From positions 1-64,000 of the forward strand of contig JAGEOH010000200.1 in NCBI GenBank assembly GCA_032207245.1: a stretch of DNA of 64,000 bases. Reading direction: 5' to 3'. Positions 13,742-25,947 of this stretch are shown here, in pieces. The translations under genes and the position numbers were made by a program. Under the pieces are notes generated by a model, which saw only the letters and a list, made by a program, of their open reading frames with translations, was not told the DNA's origin and did no database searches. The first letter of the stretch is position 1, and every line of letters begins with the position of its first letter. This DNA comes from Pardosa pseudoannulata. Lineage: Eukaryota; Arthropoda; Arachnida; Araneae; Lycosidae.

Positions 13742-14110
13742 AGGACTCCGATTCGTGTATTGTTCAGTGACATCCCCCACTGGATTTTTCAAAGTACACA
13801 AAGTGTAATTGAAACATCAAAGAGCGAAGCGCCAACTTACCAATTGTAAGTTCCCGATAAGTAGAAGAGCCTCAGTCCCTTAAACTGTCCATCTTCGAGT
13901 CAATCACTGAAACACAAAATGTAGAAGCTCTTATCAATTTGGCATTTTGGATTATAAATAAATGCCTGGATCCGCAAATGCGGCTCACAACTTTGAAGCA
14001 TCGTCCCGAATGATTCGGGAGAACTCAACACTAGGGATGGGATGCCCTGGTACAGCGACATCTAGCGGAGGACACAATCCGCATCTTCCAACACAAAAAT
14101 GAACGCGTGT
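13742..14110 (-). promoter_or_regulatory. Possible minus-strand promoter and non-coding first exon
   Basis: This block is clearly richer in G and C than its surroundings. Read on the minus strand it carries a TATA-like TATTTATAAT near 13,955 and, further downstream, a consensus splice donor: exon sequence ending AATTG followed by gtaagt, exon end at about 13,841. The presumed exon has only a very short open frame. No downstream exon is recognised, so this could equally be an old repeat. Confidence 0.25.
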
Positions 14111-15090
14111 TTGGGACTTTACAAAGTTTTCACCATTTTATTATTTGGGGTTATTGTTTTGGGTAAACAGCCACTTTCTAGATAAATTGAATTTGGAGTC
14201 TTTTCAAAGAATAAAGATGTGGGCGGTTCAATTTCGTACAAATATTCTAAAATACTAATTAAATTTACTAACTAAAAGCACTTACGATAGCAAAAATTTT
14301 TCATAAAATATAGATAGCATTCTTAGCATAGGAAAGAAGTATCATTACTTCCGGTGATGGAATTGAAGAAAGTTTATCTCGTAATCTTTTTTATCGTACA
14401 TGACAATGGTATTAAAGATGAATGAGTATCAAGTCTTCAATAATTAGGAAAATGCTTTTGAAATTAACCAAAATATTGCTTATAAGACGTCAACTCACTC
14501 AATGTGAACGCAGGTTTCCGAATTAAACTTATAGCAGTTTGTTTTCCGATAATCAACATTTAGTTTATACAGTATAAAGTGTATTCCCGCAAAATATTGA
14601 TCGAGCTTATAAGATTCAAAATGTACATGTCAGTTCAAACCAATTCGGCTGTTTGAAAGTTTGACATCTCACAGGAATAAGAAGAAAATTTGAATTATTT
14701 CGTCATCTACACCCTTAAGTAACAAGACATCCTTCAAATGTCACCAGATCCAGGTTTAAGGATTTTACTAAAAATTGAAAATGGTTAAGATAAATAATGG
14801 TGGATTTATTACCTAGAAATACAGAGAGAATATTACGATTTGAGTTTCATAAAATGAGTATCACATTAAAAATAGTGTTTTGTAATGTAATGTCTGTTTC
14901 CTGTATTTGTAATTTAATGTAATGGTTATCCTTGCATAAAAATTCAAAGTCGATACCTTTTTTGTATGTGTATTACTTTTTTTTAACTGTATGATGTCTG
15001 ATCAGCAGAACCATTTGCCCATATTCTTGCACATTTGAATAGAAAACCAAAACAACAAACCAAACAAACTCGTCAAAAGCAGATTTTTCC
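14111..15090. other. Gene-free AT-rich sequence
   Basis: No coding region or repeat recognised. Confidence 0.6.
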
Positions 15091-15092
15091 AG

Positions 15093-15440
15093 ATGATAGT
15101 ACTTCCTTTACTCTTCACTGTTATTGAAAATTTTCGTTTTATAGAATACGAGTTGCAATTAAAAAGAAAGGGCACAACTACGCTGTTAGAAACAATCAGT
15201 GGAGCAAGCACAAAATTACAGAAAAATATAGAACTAACTATGGATGGATATGACATAGGATATACATATATATTAAAAGATGTCACCGATAACCAAAATC
15301 TTGTATGGGGATGTTTATGCGTGAAAATGATGTCAAGAACAATAGATTTATTGTCTTTAGATAAACACTGGTGTCACAAATGTGGGATACCCGAGCAATC
15401 TCTCATCATATTTCTCCTTCTTCCTCCTTCGTTGTGGTAA
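15093..15440 (+). pseudogene. Possible FLYWCH-type zinc-finger fragment
   Basis: A 115-codon open frame whose central part (DGYDIGYTYI, then NLVWGC with later C and H residues) resembles the FLYWCH zinc-finger pattern: a GY.Y segment, then a W.C pair, then C...H. In arthropods such fingers often accompany MULE-type transposases. The spacing of the last ligands is poor and no neighbouring transposase is seen. This is a weak, pattern-based suggestion; the frame may be chance. Confidence 0.25.
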
Positions 15441-16185
15441 CTCGCGATGCTATGTTCTGTTGTGAACATATTCCACTTCGCTAGGTACTCCGTATAACCC
15501 AATTACCCTGACCTTGACTTTGTTGTGAACATAGCCTCTTGCGATTTCTTAACCACCCACTTATGGAGACCCGTGTCCTTGGGAAGGAAATTGGTGATAT
15601 CTCCCAACACCACAGAGTAAAACACACTCAACTCTCCCGAAGGCTATAACGTTACACTTCTCTAACATGAGACTCCCATAGAATGTGGCGCCCTTGGTGT
15701 CAGACAAAATAAAATAAGACATGGTTAACAGTCGGTTGCGATTAATCCTCTGTTATCAACACTTTTTATTAAAGTTATTAAATGTTTTATTAAAAGAAAT
15801 AGGAGTATGTCCATTCATTTTTATTCACTGTTCTTTAAAAAATATAGTAACTGCAGAACTAATTAGAAATGCTTTTAAAGTCTTCAATTTTTTTTCATTT
15901 CTTTTATGTTATGGTTATCACACTTTTAAAAACACACATTTTGGCAGAAATTGAATATCCGTTGTGAAAATTTACCCTTTTAATTAATCTTTTAATCTTG
16001 CATTTTTCTCTAAATTGAAATATTTCTGTTCAGATGTTGTGTATTAATAATGTCAAAGCTTACTATTTTTACAGGACAATAATTATGCAGCATTTTACTG
16101 CTTTTTTGTTGCAAAAAAAAAATATATAAATAACAACAGAATGAGGGATATTTTTATTAACAAAACAATAATCAAATAACAGCCG
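15441..16185. other. Gene-free sequence, GC-richer at its start
   Basis: The first 250 bp are GC-richer than the surroundings and may be a repeat fragment. The frame at 15,721-15,954 shows no family features. Confidence 0.5.
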
Positions 16186-16189
16186 CTGA

Positions 16190-16515
16190 ATGTTAGTCTA
16201 AAAAGACGTTCAGCACATGACCGGAGGGTTGTGGGTTCGAGGCACGAGCCAGCAAAGATCCGAAGTGTTCATTAATGGTGGCTGGGGCACATAAAATAAG
16301 ATTGGGGTTGCAATTACCTCCATATTTAAGCGATTCCTCTAAAGATGGTAAGCCAAGACTGGGGATCTCCTGCTTGGTCCGTGATTATAAGTGATGAGGA
16401 CACGTTTCGAGACGTTGTTTCACCCTAGTGGTGCTCTTCGAAAAAAAGGCTCACCCCTCTGACTTCATTTGTGTAGCCTCTGGATAATGTGCTTGGTTGA
16501 TCCTAGTAGCATTAG
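16190..16515 (+). repeat. tRNA-derived SINE, family B
   Basis: A tRNA-like head with a B box matching GGTTCGAGGC (near 16,232) is followed by a body shared with the minus-strand copy at 42,730-43,015 (common segments: TCGAGGC.(C/T)GAGCC, AAGATCC, GTGTTCAT.AATGG). It ends in a (CAA)n-like tail near 16,500. Related head and body at two loci, plus Pol III boxes, indicate a retroposed SINE. Confidence 0.6.
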
Positions 16516-16574
16516 AAACAGCAACAACAACATATATTTAATAACACATTTTGTATTCCAATCATAATATTACA

Positions 16575-16745
16575 ATGGCTGGAGCGTTTGCCTTCCACGC
16601 TTGAGGGTGTGGTTTTCAATCTCACGCAAGTCTGGGATATTATCTGTGAGCAAAGTTAACCTACCTATATGGGGCTCCTAACAAATACCTTCGTACAACG
16701 ATGAATGTTAATAATACAGGCAATTGCCCCTGCATTGAAAATTAA
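16575..16745 (+). repeat. Possible tRNA-like SINE fragment
   Basis: An A-box-like TGGCTGGAGCG is followed at tRNA-like spacing by a degraded B box (GGTTTTCAATC). No second copy was found in the window, so this is weaker than the other SINE calls. Confidence 0.35.
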
Positions 16746-17639
16746 TATTATTAAAATGTATATAATACATCAATGGCGATAAAGATGGGTAAACGCAATT
16801 CAGAAATTTTCTCCATTCATTTTTCTTCCGTTGAACCTAAAATACACACAATACATACATAAAATTGAAATATGAAAACGAAAATTGCAATGAAACCCTT
16901 CATCTTGATTCATTCCAATTCTCGATTAGATAAATTGCACGAAAATTTTGAGCTTTAATATTAAACATAATTTATATTTTGGTTGGATTGAGTTCTTGAT
17001 GACTGGCGATTGAGACCATTTAGAATACCAATATATGTCAACTAAAATTGTTCCTGCCTTTAAATGTGAATAGCAGTTTAAAAAATAATGAAAAAAGGAA
17101 GTATATTTTTAAAGAAAAGTTTCATGTTTAAAAAAAGTGTTAATTATTAGAGTTAAAATAAACTATTATATAACAATAATTAATAAGAATATTACTCAAT
17201 AATAATAATAATGATAGTACACTTTCCCTTTTCTTAAATCACACTTAACAAAAGATTACCATAAAGGAAACAGCGTCTGTATACAAACTTGGCGATAAAT
17301 TTCAATTTATACCCAAATTATTAGAACCTTCTTCTATATTGACCTATACACCACCTATGCATTTTGGGTTCGCAACCGTTTTTTCCAAAATTTCAAAACA
17401 TAACATAAAGGAACAGTAATTAGTTCTAAGAATGAGTAAACAGCAACACTCAAATCTTATTCCTTGGTACATAATAAACTCTTCTCAAAGAAGAAAATAA
17501 AAATGATGACAACGCAAACGATTTTCATTTATAATTGTAAAACATTTAGATCAAAAGAATTTGTATTGTGATTAATTTTAGTTAATATTTCAGCTCTTTA
17601 TGGTTCTACAAATATAAAACTTACAGAGTTACACAAAAT

Positions 17640-18165
17640 TTTCCATATCCGTGGATGTCTGATTCGACCTCAAACTCCCAGCCGGGTGAAAAGTATCTGG
17701 TAAAAATCATCATTCAAATAATTTATTTATGACGTGATAAACAGTTTATTCCGATCGTTTGCATATGCTAAAACATATTTAAAACCAAAGTAATGAGTAA
17801 TTTAGGTGGTTTTAAATTAATATATCTGTTAATTATGTTTCTAAAGAGATAGAATTTGGTGATATAAATTACCCAGAATCATTTAAATTTGTTGATATCT
17901 ATATAAACCCCGAAATCCTAGCCAGACAAAAGATATCCTGTTAAATTCCCTTTTCAATTAATTTATTTATGAAGTCATATGCAGCTAATTTCAGTAACCC
18001 TTTGCTCAGAAAAACACAAATTTAGGATAAAAAATATGCATTTAGGGTAGTTTTATATTAATATCTCCGTTAGATATTGTTCCTTGTCAGAATTTTCCAA
18101 ATCCTTGGATAACTCAACTCCAAACTCCCAGCCCTTTTTGAGTAGTTGAGGTAACAGACAGACAA
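17640..18165 (+). repeat. Diverged tandem repeat, period about 235 bp
   Basis: Matching segments recur about 230-240 bp apart: AATTTATTTATGA at 17,720 and 17,960; TTTAGG.(T/G)GGTTTTA.ATTAATAT at 17,811 and 18,041; and the ACTCCCAGCC segment near 17,675 and 18,125, with a degraded version near 17,910. This is a little over two copies of a unit with no coding potential. Confidence 0.6.
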
Positions 18166-18369
18166 ACGCGAGTACATATTTATCAATCTAGGATTTTCTT
18201 AAAGAGTACACATCATTCTAAATCTTTACAAATATTTAAAAGATAACTAATTTGACCATTATTAAAATACCTTATTTTTTCGGAACTTTATTCTTTTCTT
18301 TCGGAATAGTTTATGCTGCATCAAAATTCTCATTCGATAAAATAAAACCCATTGGAGTACACAATAGTA

Positions 18370-18475
18370 GGTAAGATGAAACATTTTAAAATTATTAAAA
18401 TAGACTCCAAAATTGGTAACAGTTTCCATAACGTGACAATTTTGTTATAGATTATCCTCTTAAATACTGTATTAT
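18370..18475 (+). repeat. Direct repeat D1, copy 1
   Basis: About 105 bp nearly identical to 20,253-20,358. Shared blocks start GGTAAGATGAAAC and end TTATCCTCTTAAATA. The copies lie 1.9 kb apart in the same orientation, with the microsatellite and the long inverted repeat between them. The origin is unknown. Confidence 0.8.
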
Positions 18476-18621
18476 CTGGATCATTAAGTGCTGGTTTTTA
18501 AACTGGAAAAAAAATTCTAGAAACGGAGGAGAATTTCGGTACTTCTAAACATGGAAGTTCTAACGTTTCAGTTGTTCTCGACAGTATTCTTTCTAGTATG
18601 GATACTATTACAATTCCTGTT

Positions 18622-18727
<106 letters not shown>

Positions 18728-18964
18728 ACATGACGAAATTATACTCTCGTAATACCAGAATATAACCCCTCCTATTTTGAATTGACCGGAATTTACTATG
18801 CAATGAGAATACCTACGTAGTTTTCAGTCGTGCCTCCATTAAAAAGAAGCAAGTCCAAAGTAAAACTTTGAAGTTTACTAAGACTAAAAAAATATACTAC
18901 TATAGAAGATGCGAGCTCAGCATCGAATGATGATGAAAAAAAAAACTCCCATTACATATTTTAC

Positions 18965-19790
18965 CTAACAGCGAGGGATCACGCGAGTTCTTTCTCATGA
19001 GACCAGCAGCTTAGTCAGAGTTATGCAGTAATTTAGACATCAGAAAAGTGAACCATTTTTCCTGGGACAGATGCAAAATGTGGTGAGTGGACAGAAAATG
19101 AGCATTTATTCTAGCATTAGTTTTGAGAAACTGGTAAAAGGATTTAAGTCGGCAAAAACTCCTTTAAATAAGACCTTATCCGCCTGGGAAATTAGGTATG
19201 AAAGAATGAGAAGGGGGTTAAAGGAGAATTTTAGATAGATATTTTAGGTGTAATAATTTTTATATATTGTATATATGTATATGTATGTATATGTATATAT
19301 ATACATATATGTATGTATATATATATATATATATATTAATATTATATAAATATGTATATGTAAATATATATATATATATTTATATGTAAGCATATATGTA
19401 TATACATACACACATATATATATATATATATAAATATATATATATATAAATTATTACCTCTAAAATAGCTGTCTAAAATTTTCCTTCTTCTCATTTTAAT
19501 GGCTGATTTACCAGCCATAAAATGTCAGTTACAAAGAAGCATTCACTGACTTAAATTCTTTTTACTCGCTTCCCAAAACTAACGCTTAAATAAATTTTTT
19601 ATTTTTATCCTCTGGTAACATTTTTTAGCTTTCACAGATAAATGGTTTTACTTATTCAGTAACAAAATTGCTGCTTGTGGTGTGTTCAATCTAATTTAAA
19701 TAATCAAAATTTTCTTTTGACTTAAAAAAAATGCTGAATAATCAAAGTCTTATGGGAATGAAATCACGCCATTTACTCGCTCTGTGCTGA
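18965..19790. repeat. Long diverged inverted repeat around an AT-rich core
   Basis: The left arm (about 18,965-19,275) and the reverse complement of the right arm (about 19,430-19,790) align over roughly 300 bp with small gaps. Matching segments include GCATTAGTTTTGAGAA with GCGTTAGTTTTGGGAA, GGATTTAAGTC with GAATTTAAGTC, AATGAGAAG on both, and ATTTTAG.TG/GGTAATAATTT next to the core. The core (19,276-19,430) is almost pure AT microsatellite. This looks like an old foldback or long-TIR element. Confidence 0.7.
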
Positions 19791-20252
19791 CATTACTAAC
19801 AAAGCTGATGAAATTTTTTATATTATATTTTTATATTGCTGACTATAATTTTGAGCATTCAATGCAAAGTTCTTGCCTTGCAAAAATGGAGCTGTTTTTA
19901 TCCTCAACAAATTTGAAGTTCCATAACGTTGGACTTTGTTTTCTTTTAATGGAGCCAAGACTGCACTACAATTAGAATTTGTAATTAACGAGTAATCCCA
20001 GGCAATTCAAATAATAGGGCCAATTTCTTGTGTAATCGGTGAGAGGTATTTTCCCTGGTTACATATTAGTCGGTAGGAATGACTTTCGCTCGGATTTCTC
20101 GATGGACATTTATCGGAGTTTTGTAGTCGGACTTTTAAAATTGGATTCCTTTCGGTCGTAAAAGAGTTTATACTGCTACATACGGGATTCACCATAAACA
20201 TTGTGCCCAAGAAAATTTTGAAAGATAGAGGAATACGACATTGGAAAACAAA

Positions 20253-20358
20253 GGTAAGATGAAACCTTTTAAAATTATTAAAATAGACTCTAAAATTGGT
20301 AATAGTTTTCATAACGTGACATCTTTTGTTATAGATTATCCTCTTAAATAATGTATTC
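20253..20358 (+). repeat. Direct repeat D1, copy 2
   Basis: Second copy of the ~105-bp repeat at 18,370-18,475; only scattered substitutions are seen. Confidence 0.8.
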
Positions 20359-20775
20359 TAAACAGTGAAAGTATTAACTAGTTTTGAATTGAACTTAAAT
20401 TTTGAAGATTTCGGTGTGTTTCAAAATAGTGAAAGCATTAGTGCAGTATTAGCCGTAAAAAATATTCATTGTGTTCTGGAGGTGATAAAGATGAAATTGT
20501 ATATCATTCTTATATTGCAAATGCTCCGTCTTGCAAATAATTCTTGTGACAATTATTAGGCTATTATTAAAAATAATGACGTGTTGGTAAACCATCAAAG
20601 TTAAGAGTTAAACAATTTCTTAAATAAATATGGTAAGATTTTTTCAAAATTCCTTAAAATGTGAGAGCGTGCGAGATTCAAAAATTCCTCAAATCCAATC
20701 GACGGAATTTGAAAACCTGTGACTTTAGATAAAGAGAAATTTGTAAGTGAAAAATATGCTAACCTTCGAATTGTT
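20359..20775. other. Gene-free AT-rich sequence
   Basis: No gene or known repeat recognised; the frame at 20,365-20,559 has no family features. Confidence 0.55.
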
Positions 20776-20779
20776 CGCT

Positions 20780-21110
20780 ATCGAAAACAGCACTCTGGAA
20801 GACCCATCCACACTATGGTCCACTGCAAGCCATTACCACCGTCTGGAGGAGGTATGGCTTATCGTGGTTGATGGTAGCAGACGATAAAATAACATTGGTG
20901 GACGATGGCTTCAGATGCGGTTTTTCTCCAAAGATCAAAGACGGTCAGATGCGCAACTAAAGTGTGCAGTAAACCCTATGGACGAATCCACTCGCTCGGC
21001 GCATTTAGTAGCCCAGCGTGTGGATGTAACCCGTGAACCATTGATCAAGTCCACCATCAGGAAGTGGTGAACAATTGTCCATAGGGGGGAGGCTACATTA
21101 CAACTGACTT
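20780..21110. other. Unassigned GC-richer block
   Basis: A block with coding-like base composition in AT-rich surroundings. Both strands give broken frames with stops, and no conserved motif is recognised. A decayed transposon fragment is the best guess. Confidence 0.4.
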
Positions 21111-21481
21111 ATATTGCGACTTCGAGTAATGTAGGTTTTTTTTATCATGTATTTTAAGGCCACTACAAAATATTGTGAGCTATGTTTTAATTCAATTTTC
21201 CCAATTTTTTGTACGTGGAGTGTTATGACTGTTAGCTGTGAACTTTATGCTGCGAGCTAACTTGTTTTAACACTTAAATCAGAATGATGAGACTTTTGCT
21301 GAAAGTGTGTTAAACTGTTATGATTTTGGAAAGAGAAATGTGATTTTGAAAAAGAACTGTAGTAACTGATCACCGAACTTTGACAACTTTAAATATTGAT
21401 GCTGCTGTGTCTCATATTTTAATTCACTTTGATATTTAGCTAAAATTTCATTTAATCATTTTCGATATTGCGCTTTTATAG

Positions 21482-21483
<2 letters not shown>

Positions 21484-21556
<73 letters not shown>
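21484..21556. repeat. (AT)n microsatellite
   Basis: About 70 bp of uninterrupted AT repeat. Both edges share the sequence TATAGATTAT. Confidence 0.95.
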
Positions 21557-21559
<3 letters not shown>

Positions 21560-22324
21560 ATTATGTATTTAATTTCTTGTGCTTGGCACATATTGTCACA
21601 AGAGGTATTAATGTTCAAACCAACCATCGTTCAGAATGTATTAATGTAACACTTTGTATATATGTGTGTGTGTGTAAGTAATATTTTTTTGATATGAAGA
21701 TTTGATATGAAAATGAGACTTATTGCTAAGTTGTTGTCGAAGCAATCGTTTCTTTTTGTGATATCGATGTGAATGTTCCTGTGTGATCGGGCCTCTCCGA
21801 TAAGATTCGAGAAAGTGCGATAACAACTTCGAACTTTGCCTGACCACAGAGTGACGGCATCATCGCTACTCAGGTAAGTAGATCTTGACAATCTTCTATT
21901 TATAAATAGCAATAAAACTCATTCTAACTTAATATGATAGCACCGACACAGTGAGATTTAAAGATGGTTTGGTTAATTTCCATTCGCTTGTACCTAAACG
22001 CGATTTTCAATTAAATTTTTCATTCATCGTTTCATTGAATGCAGGGGATTATTACTGAAATAAACTGCCGATTTGTCAAAATAGAAAAAATAGTGTGGAG
22101 AATCCAGAAATAGAACTCTCTCCAAGATGGTGTTAGATTCTTTATGGAAAGATAAATTGGTCAAATAACTTACAATATTTACAAGAAAGGCTTAATTTTT
22201 TGTTCGAAGAATATACACTTCATTTAAAATTATCTTATTCATTGTTTGATACATTGAATTGTAACGTATTAAGAAATCGTTTTTATTCAGAGGGAAAAGG
22301 GTAAAGGGGTCTCATAAACCTTCT

Positions 22325-22497
22325 GAAGCTTTGGTTTTGGTTCGCTACGGTCTACTCTCTTGCAACGTGATGGTTAATGAAACTGGAATCTATTGCTTAA
22401 AGCTGATTCCGGACAGTTACGAATATCCATGCCACAGTGGGATTCGAACCCACGTACCGAAGATCAGCTCCTTAGCCATCCAGCCATCGTATGGCAT
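22325..22497 (-). repeat. tRNA-derived SINE, family A (minus strand)
   Basis: Read on the minus strand, a tRNA-like head has an A box TGGCTGGATGG and a perfect B box in CGTGGGTTCGAATCCCAC, followed by a body with CTGTCCGGAATC.GCTTTAAGCA and an end near GACCGTAGCGAACCAAAACCAAAG. The body and the CCAAACCAAACC-type end recur at 24,370-24,535, 37,085-37,265 and 50,975-51,105. Confidence 0.75.
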
Positions 22498-23039
22498 TTT
22501 CTGAAGGAGTCTTGCTTTAAAAATGAATCTGTTTGAAAAAACTTAGCAAAATTCTCTACTCTTTTGAAATAATCCGTCTTAATTACTCATTTCTAGATAT
22601 TAAAAACAGTTAGTAAATAAGAATTTTGAAAAAAAGTATTATATTATGGTCCACTACATAATTTATTTAAAATGGAAGGTGAATACCTGTACAGTAAAAT
22701 AAAAGGATCTCAAAACTGCATTATGTGAAATGAATAAATAATAGAGAAATCAGTTTAAATATAAAAAAAAAATGAAAAACTCGTGTAGTCAATTGAAGAT
22801 TAATACCTGTGCAGTAAAATAATTTCAAAACTATATAATGTGGACTGAATCAATCATAAAAAAATATGATTTGATATAAAAAATTCAAAAACTCATGCAA
22901 ATTAGAAGAAATGTATGAATAAAATGAAATTAACTAATGAGCCATTAAAATAATCTAAATATTTAATTATCATTATCTAAATAATAATAATTCTATATAC
23001 TCACTAAAAAGAAATCCTGCTTATCTATTAGGAATTTTT

Positions 23040-23520
23040 TTATGTGATTTGTATTTGTGTGTTTATCGTAATAGAAGTGAATCCCCCTGTATACATACGC
23101 TTTTTCCAGCGAAAATTTGTTGAAGTCGCAAATTGAAAAATAAAATGTTGATCATCCTGTAACTGAAAATGCTCGAAATGATTTATAATTTTTATATAAC
23201 ATTTAACTGAGCATTTGCAATGTTTCAAGGATTTTTTGGAAATACAGCTCTTACATTAAAGAAGATATGATTGTTACTTTTAAACATTTAACATTTTTAT
23301 CAAGGTTTTTTTTTACTCCTGTTTTGCAAAGCTTTTACCGAGAGTTTAGGAAACTTACATTAGTTATGTAAATTCGCAAAACCAAAATTATGAAGATTTT
23401 AAATCAAAAATGAATACAATATAAATATATAAGCAAGAATATATAAGCGCGTTTGAAACAAATGCCAAAATGTATTAAAATTTTTATTCTTTAATTTTAG
23501 AGCCGATAGATACGACATCT
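23040..23520. other. Gene-free AT-rich sequence
   Basis: No gene or recognisable repeat. Confidence 0.55.
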
Positions 23521-24284
23521 TCCCTTTACACTTTCTTTAGGTGAATATGGGCTTCACGACCTCGAGGTACCCCAGTGATCTCTATCCGTATGGTTAGCTT
23601 TCTCTAGGTGAATTTGGGCACAGCGATCCTTCTCGTTTTCGTTCCTGTCATTCTTTTTCCCGGCCTATCTCTTCCTCCCCACCTGATGTTAATATTAACA
23701 TTTTTTCTTGCTGTTTTCATTCTAACGTCTGTGTTTCTGTTGGCTCTTCTGTTTATCCAAAAATAAGCCTAAAAAAAAGCATAAAAATAAAAAAGAATGG
23801 TGAAAATGTGCCGTCTCTTTCGGACCTATCTTGGTATTGATACCGTTCTCGTCCGATTCAAGCCTGAAGTTACTGAGTTCTGTACCACTCTTCGGCCTCT
23901 CCCGTGAGGGACATCGTGAGCGAACTCTGTTAGGGTTATGTCGGTGGAGAGGAGAGCTTCCCTTGTTACTAATGGTTATGGAAGGTTCTTCTTAAACGGC
24001 TCTGGAGGTAGAACCCTTTGTTACATGAATCTGTTTCTGTTTGGTGGCCATAAGAAAGATCTTTAAACCTATTATAGATTCTCTCTAGCACTTCCTATAG
24101 TACTCATTGGACGTCGCTCTTAAAAATTTATTATTCAATCATACTTTCCAAAATGGATTACGGATGTGCAGCTTATGGGTCAGTTTGGGCAAGTTTGATC
24201 TTTGTTATCTTAATACTGTGCTCTATACAGCTCTTCGGCTGTGCTCTGGAGCTTTTTGCACTTCCCCTGTTCAGAGGCAATATT

Positions 24285-24615
24285 TAAGTCAAATGCGTAT
24301 CTCCCGTATCTCACCATTAATTCTGAAACTTGCGGAGATAAGGAAGTTTTGGGTTTGGTTTGGATCGCTACGGTCTACTTTTGCTCAGTAGGATTCGAAT
24401 CTACCGGAGTTCGTGGGTTCGAATTCTACTGTGGCATGAATATTCTTAGCTGTTCGGAATCGACTTTAAGCAGTAAGTCCCTATCTCATTAGCCCTCGTC
24501 TGAAAAATAGACGCAGCTCTCCAAACCAAACCCGAAACTTGCTTATCTCTGCAAGTTTGCGGACTGAGGGTGAGATACGAAAGATGCGCGTTTGACTTGA
24601 ATCTGGCCCTAGATT
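24285..24615. repeat. Inverted repeat of LINE sequence flanking a SINE
   Basis: Sequence at about 24,285-24,381 recurs in reverse complement at about 24,519-24,612 (shared blocks: AAGTCAAATGCGTATCT with AAGTCAAACGCGCATCT, GTATCTCACC, AACTTGC.GAGATAAG, GGGTTTGGTTTGG). The arms of about 90 bp face each other across the family A SINE. Confidence 0.8.
24370..24535 (+). repeat. tRNA-derived SINE, family A
   Basis: Contains the B box GTGGGTTCGAATTC (near 24,413), the body segment CTGTTCGGAATCGACTTTAAGCAGT, and a 3' end CATTAGCCCTCGT...CCAAACCAAACCC. It lies inside the LINE, between the arms of the inverted repeat. Confidence 0.7.
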
Positions 24616-25677
24616 TGATAAGTGGACTGCAGTCAGACACCTCTTGACTTGAGATGGAAAATTTTATCTTTCAGTTACTTTTTAAGGCTCTCATAAAAGT
24701 CGTCCTTTACATAACCATACTTTTAGTTCATATCTCACTCGAATCACAGTCCTTCTTGCATCCTTCCCTTGCATTATAGAATGAAAAAGGTTTTATTAGA
24801 TCTCAATTTTATCAGTACGAACATTTTAAATTCTGACTTTTATGACACACCATGGACTTGTTCGAATTTTAGTTTTTTAAATCTTTTTGTTGATTACACA
24901 GTACTTCCAACCTATTTTTAAACATTTTTTACAGTCACAGACAAAGGTCTAATAATTATTCTCCAATTTATATTAACGCCTCCAAATCGGACTATTTTGT
25001 TGGCTTTGCTTATGTAACTGGCAAAAAGGTCCGTAGTTTCCGTTTGTATCGCACTTTGACGATATTTTCGGCTGAAATTTTGGCTATTTTAAAAGCACTA
25101 GAATGTTTGGACTGACACAATGAAAATATATTATCTACACTGATTCTTTGAGCACTTTATACTCTCTGTCTTTGCGCAATCGCCCCAGCAAGCCACTTAA
25201 TAGGGTTTTAAATATTCTCAATAATTTTAACTATTCTGATTTCTCGGTATAATTTTGCTGGGTTTCTTCACACATTGGAATTGATGGTAAAGAACTTGCA
25301 GATAAAGATACTAGATCTGCAACTGAGTATTAAAATTTCGACTTGCCATATTGCGATGCAAAAAATCATGGGGTAAAACTAATTTATGATAAATGGCAAG
25401 AAGAATAGACTGGATTCAAAATAATAAACTTCCTCTTCAGGTCAAGATTACTCTTTGGCCGGTTCATCCATCTAGAAAGCCCGACGTTATTCTTACTCTT
25501 CTTTGTATCGGACATACCCGATTTACTCACTGTCGTTAGCGTTTAGATGAAAATGCGCCCATTTTCAAGCGTTATAAAAGTACAATTACCGTGTAACATA
25601 TCTTTAATGAATGTCCTGTGTACGATAATCAGCGTCTCTACCATTTTTCTAGAAACATGCTGATTTTAAGTGATATT

Positions 25678-25892
25678 ATTATGAATCGGGGTATTAGGCT
25701 ATTAGTTTGGAGTAATCCAGTGCGAGCCACGTTTTCGTTTTCTAAGTTTTTTATTCAACGTAACAGTTCAACAACGTAACAAAGGACTGACAACAGAACA
25801 ATTACATGTACATTCTTTCAACTTCTAAAACGCACACACAGCGCCATCTGTTGAGATGAAATTATTAGATTGCTTGGTTGGAAGTCACAACA
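25678..25892 (-). repeat. BEL/Pao long terminal repeat (3' LTR, minus strand)
   Basis: This ~215-bp stretch recurs at 36,265-36,471, with few differences apart from an 8-bp local duplication (GGTATTAG) here. On its own strand it begins TGTTGTGACTTCC and carries an AATAAA signal. The inner edge borders a purine-rich tract (GCGGTTGGAGGA), the expected polypurine primer. The outer edge is placed to within a few bases. Confidence 0.85.
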
Positions 25893-25947
25893 TCCTCCAA
25901 CCGCAAAGATATTAAAGTTTAAATTTTATTAAAATTTAGAGTAATAG

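Larger units (their letters stand above)
23545..25677 (+). mobile_element. Jockey-like LINE remnant, 5' part (ORF2 pseudogene)
   Basis: A non-LTR retrotransposon that copied itself through target-primed reverse transcription. The 5' end region carries CGAGGTACCCCAG.GATCTCT, shared with 53,700-53,815, then a lysine-rich ORF1-like stretch (KKKHKNKK). From about 24,085 the sequence encodes the C-terminal part of a Jockey-type reverse transcriptase (KMDYGCAAYGS, then TALRLCSGAF.TSPV), an RNase H domain at about 24,990-25,340 (YTDS, then SSHIGIDGKELADKD) and the terminal Cys/His region (CIGHTRFTH, then HIFNECPVYDNQ, about 25,440-25,640). Many stops and frameshifts and a large internal deletion make it dead. 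A SINE and a foldback interrupt it near 24,285-24,620. The 3' end was separated by the BEL/Pao insertion and resumes at 36,472. Confidence 0.8.

Noticed and set aside
17640..18165. A CRISPR-like array
   Set aside because: The units are long, diverged and without regular spacers, and the genome is eukaryotic.
24107..24492. A host gene with an RNase H-like product near 24-25.6 kb
   Set aside because: The motifs and order are those of a Jockey-type LINE ORF2, with many stops.
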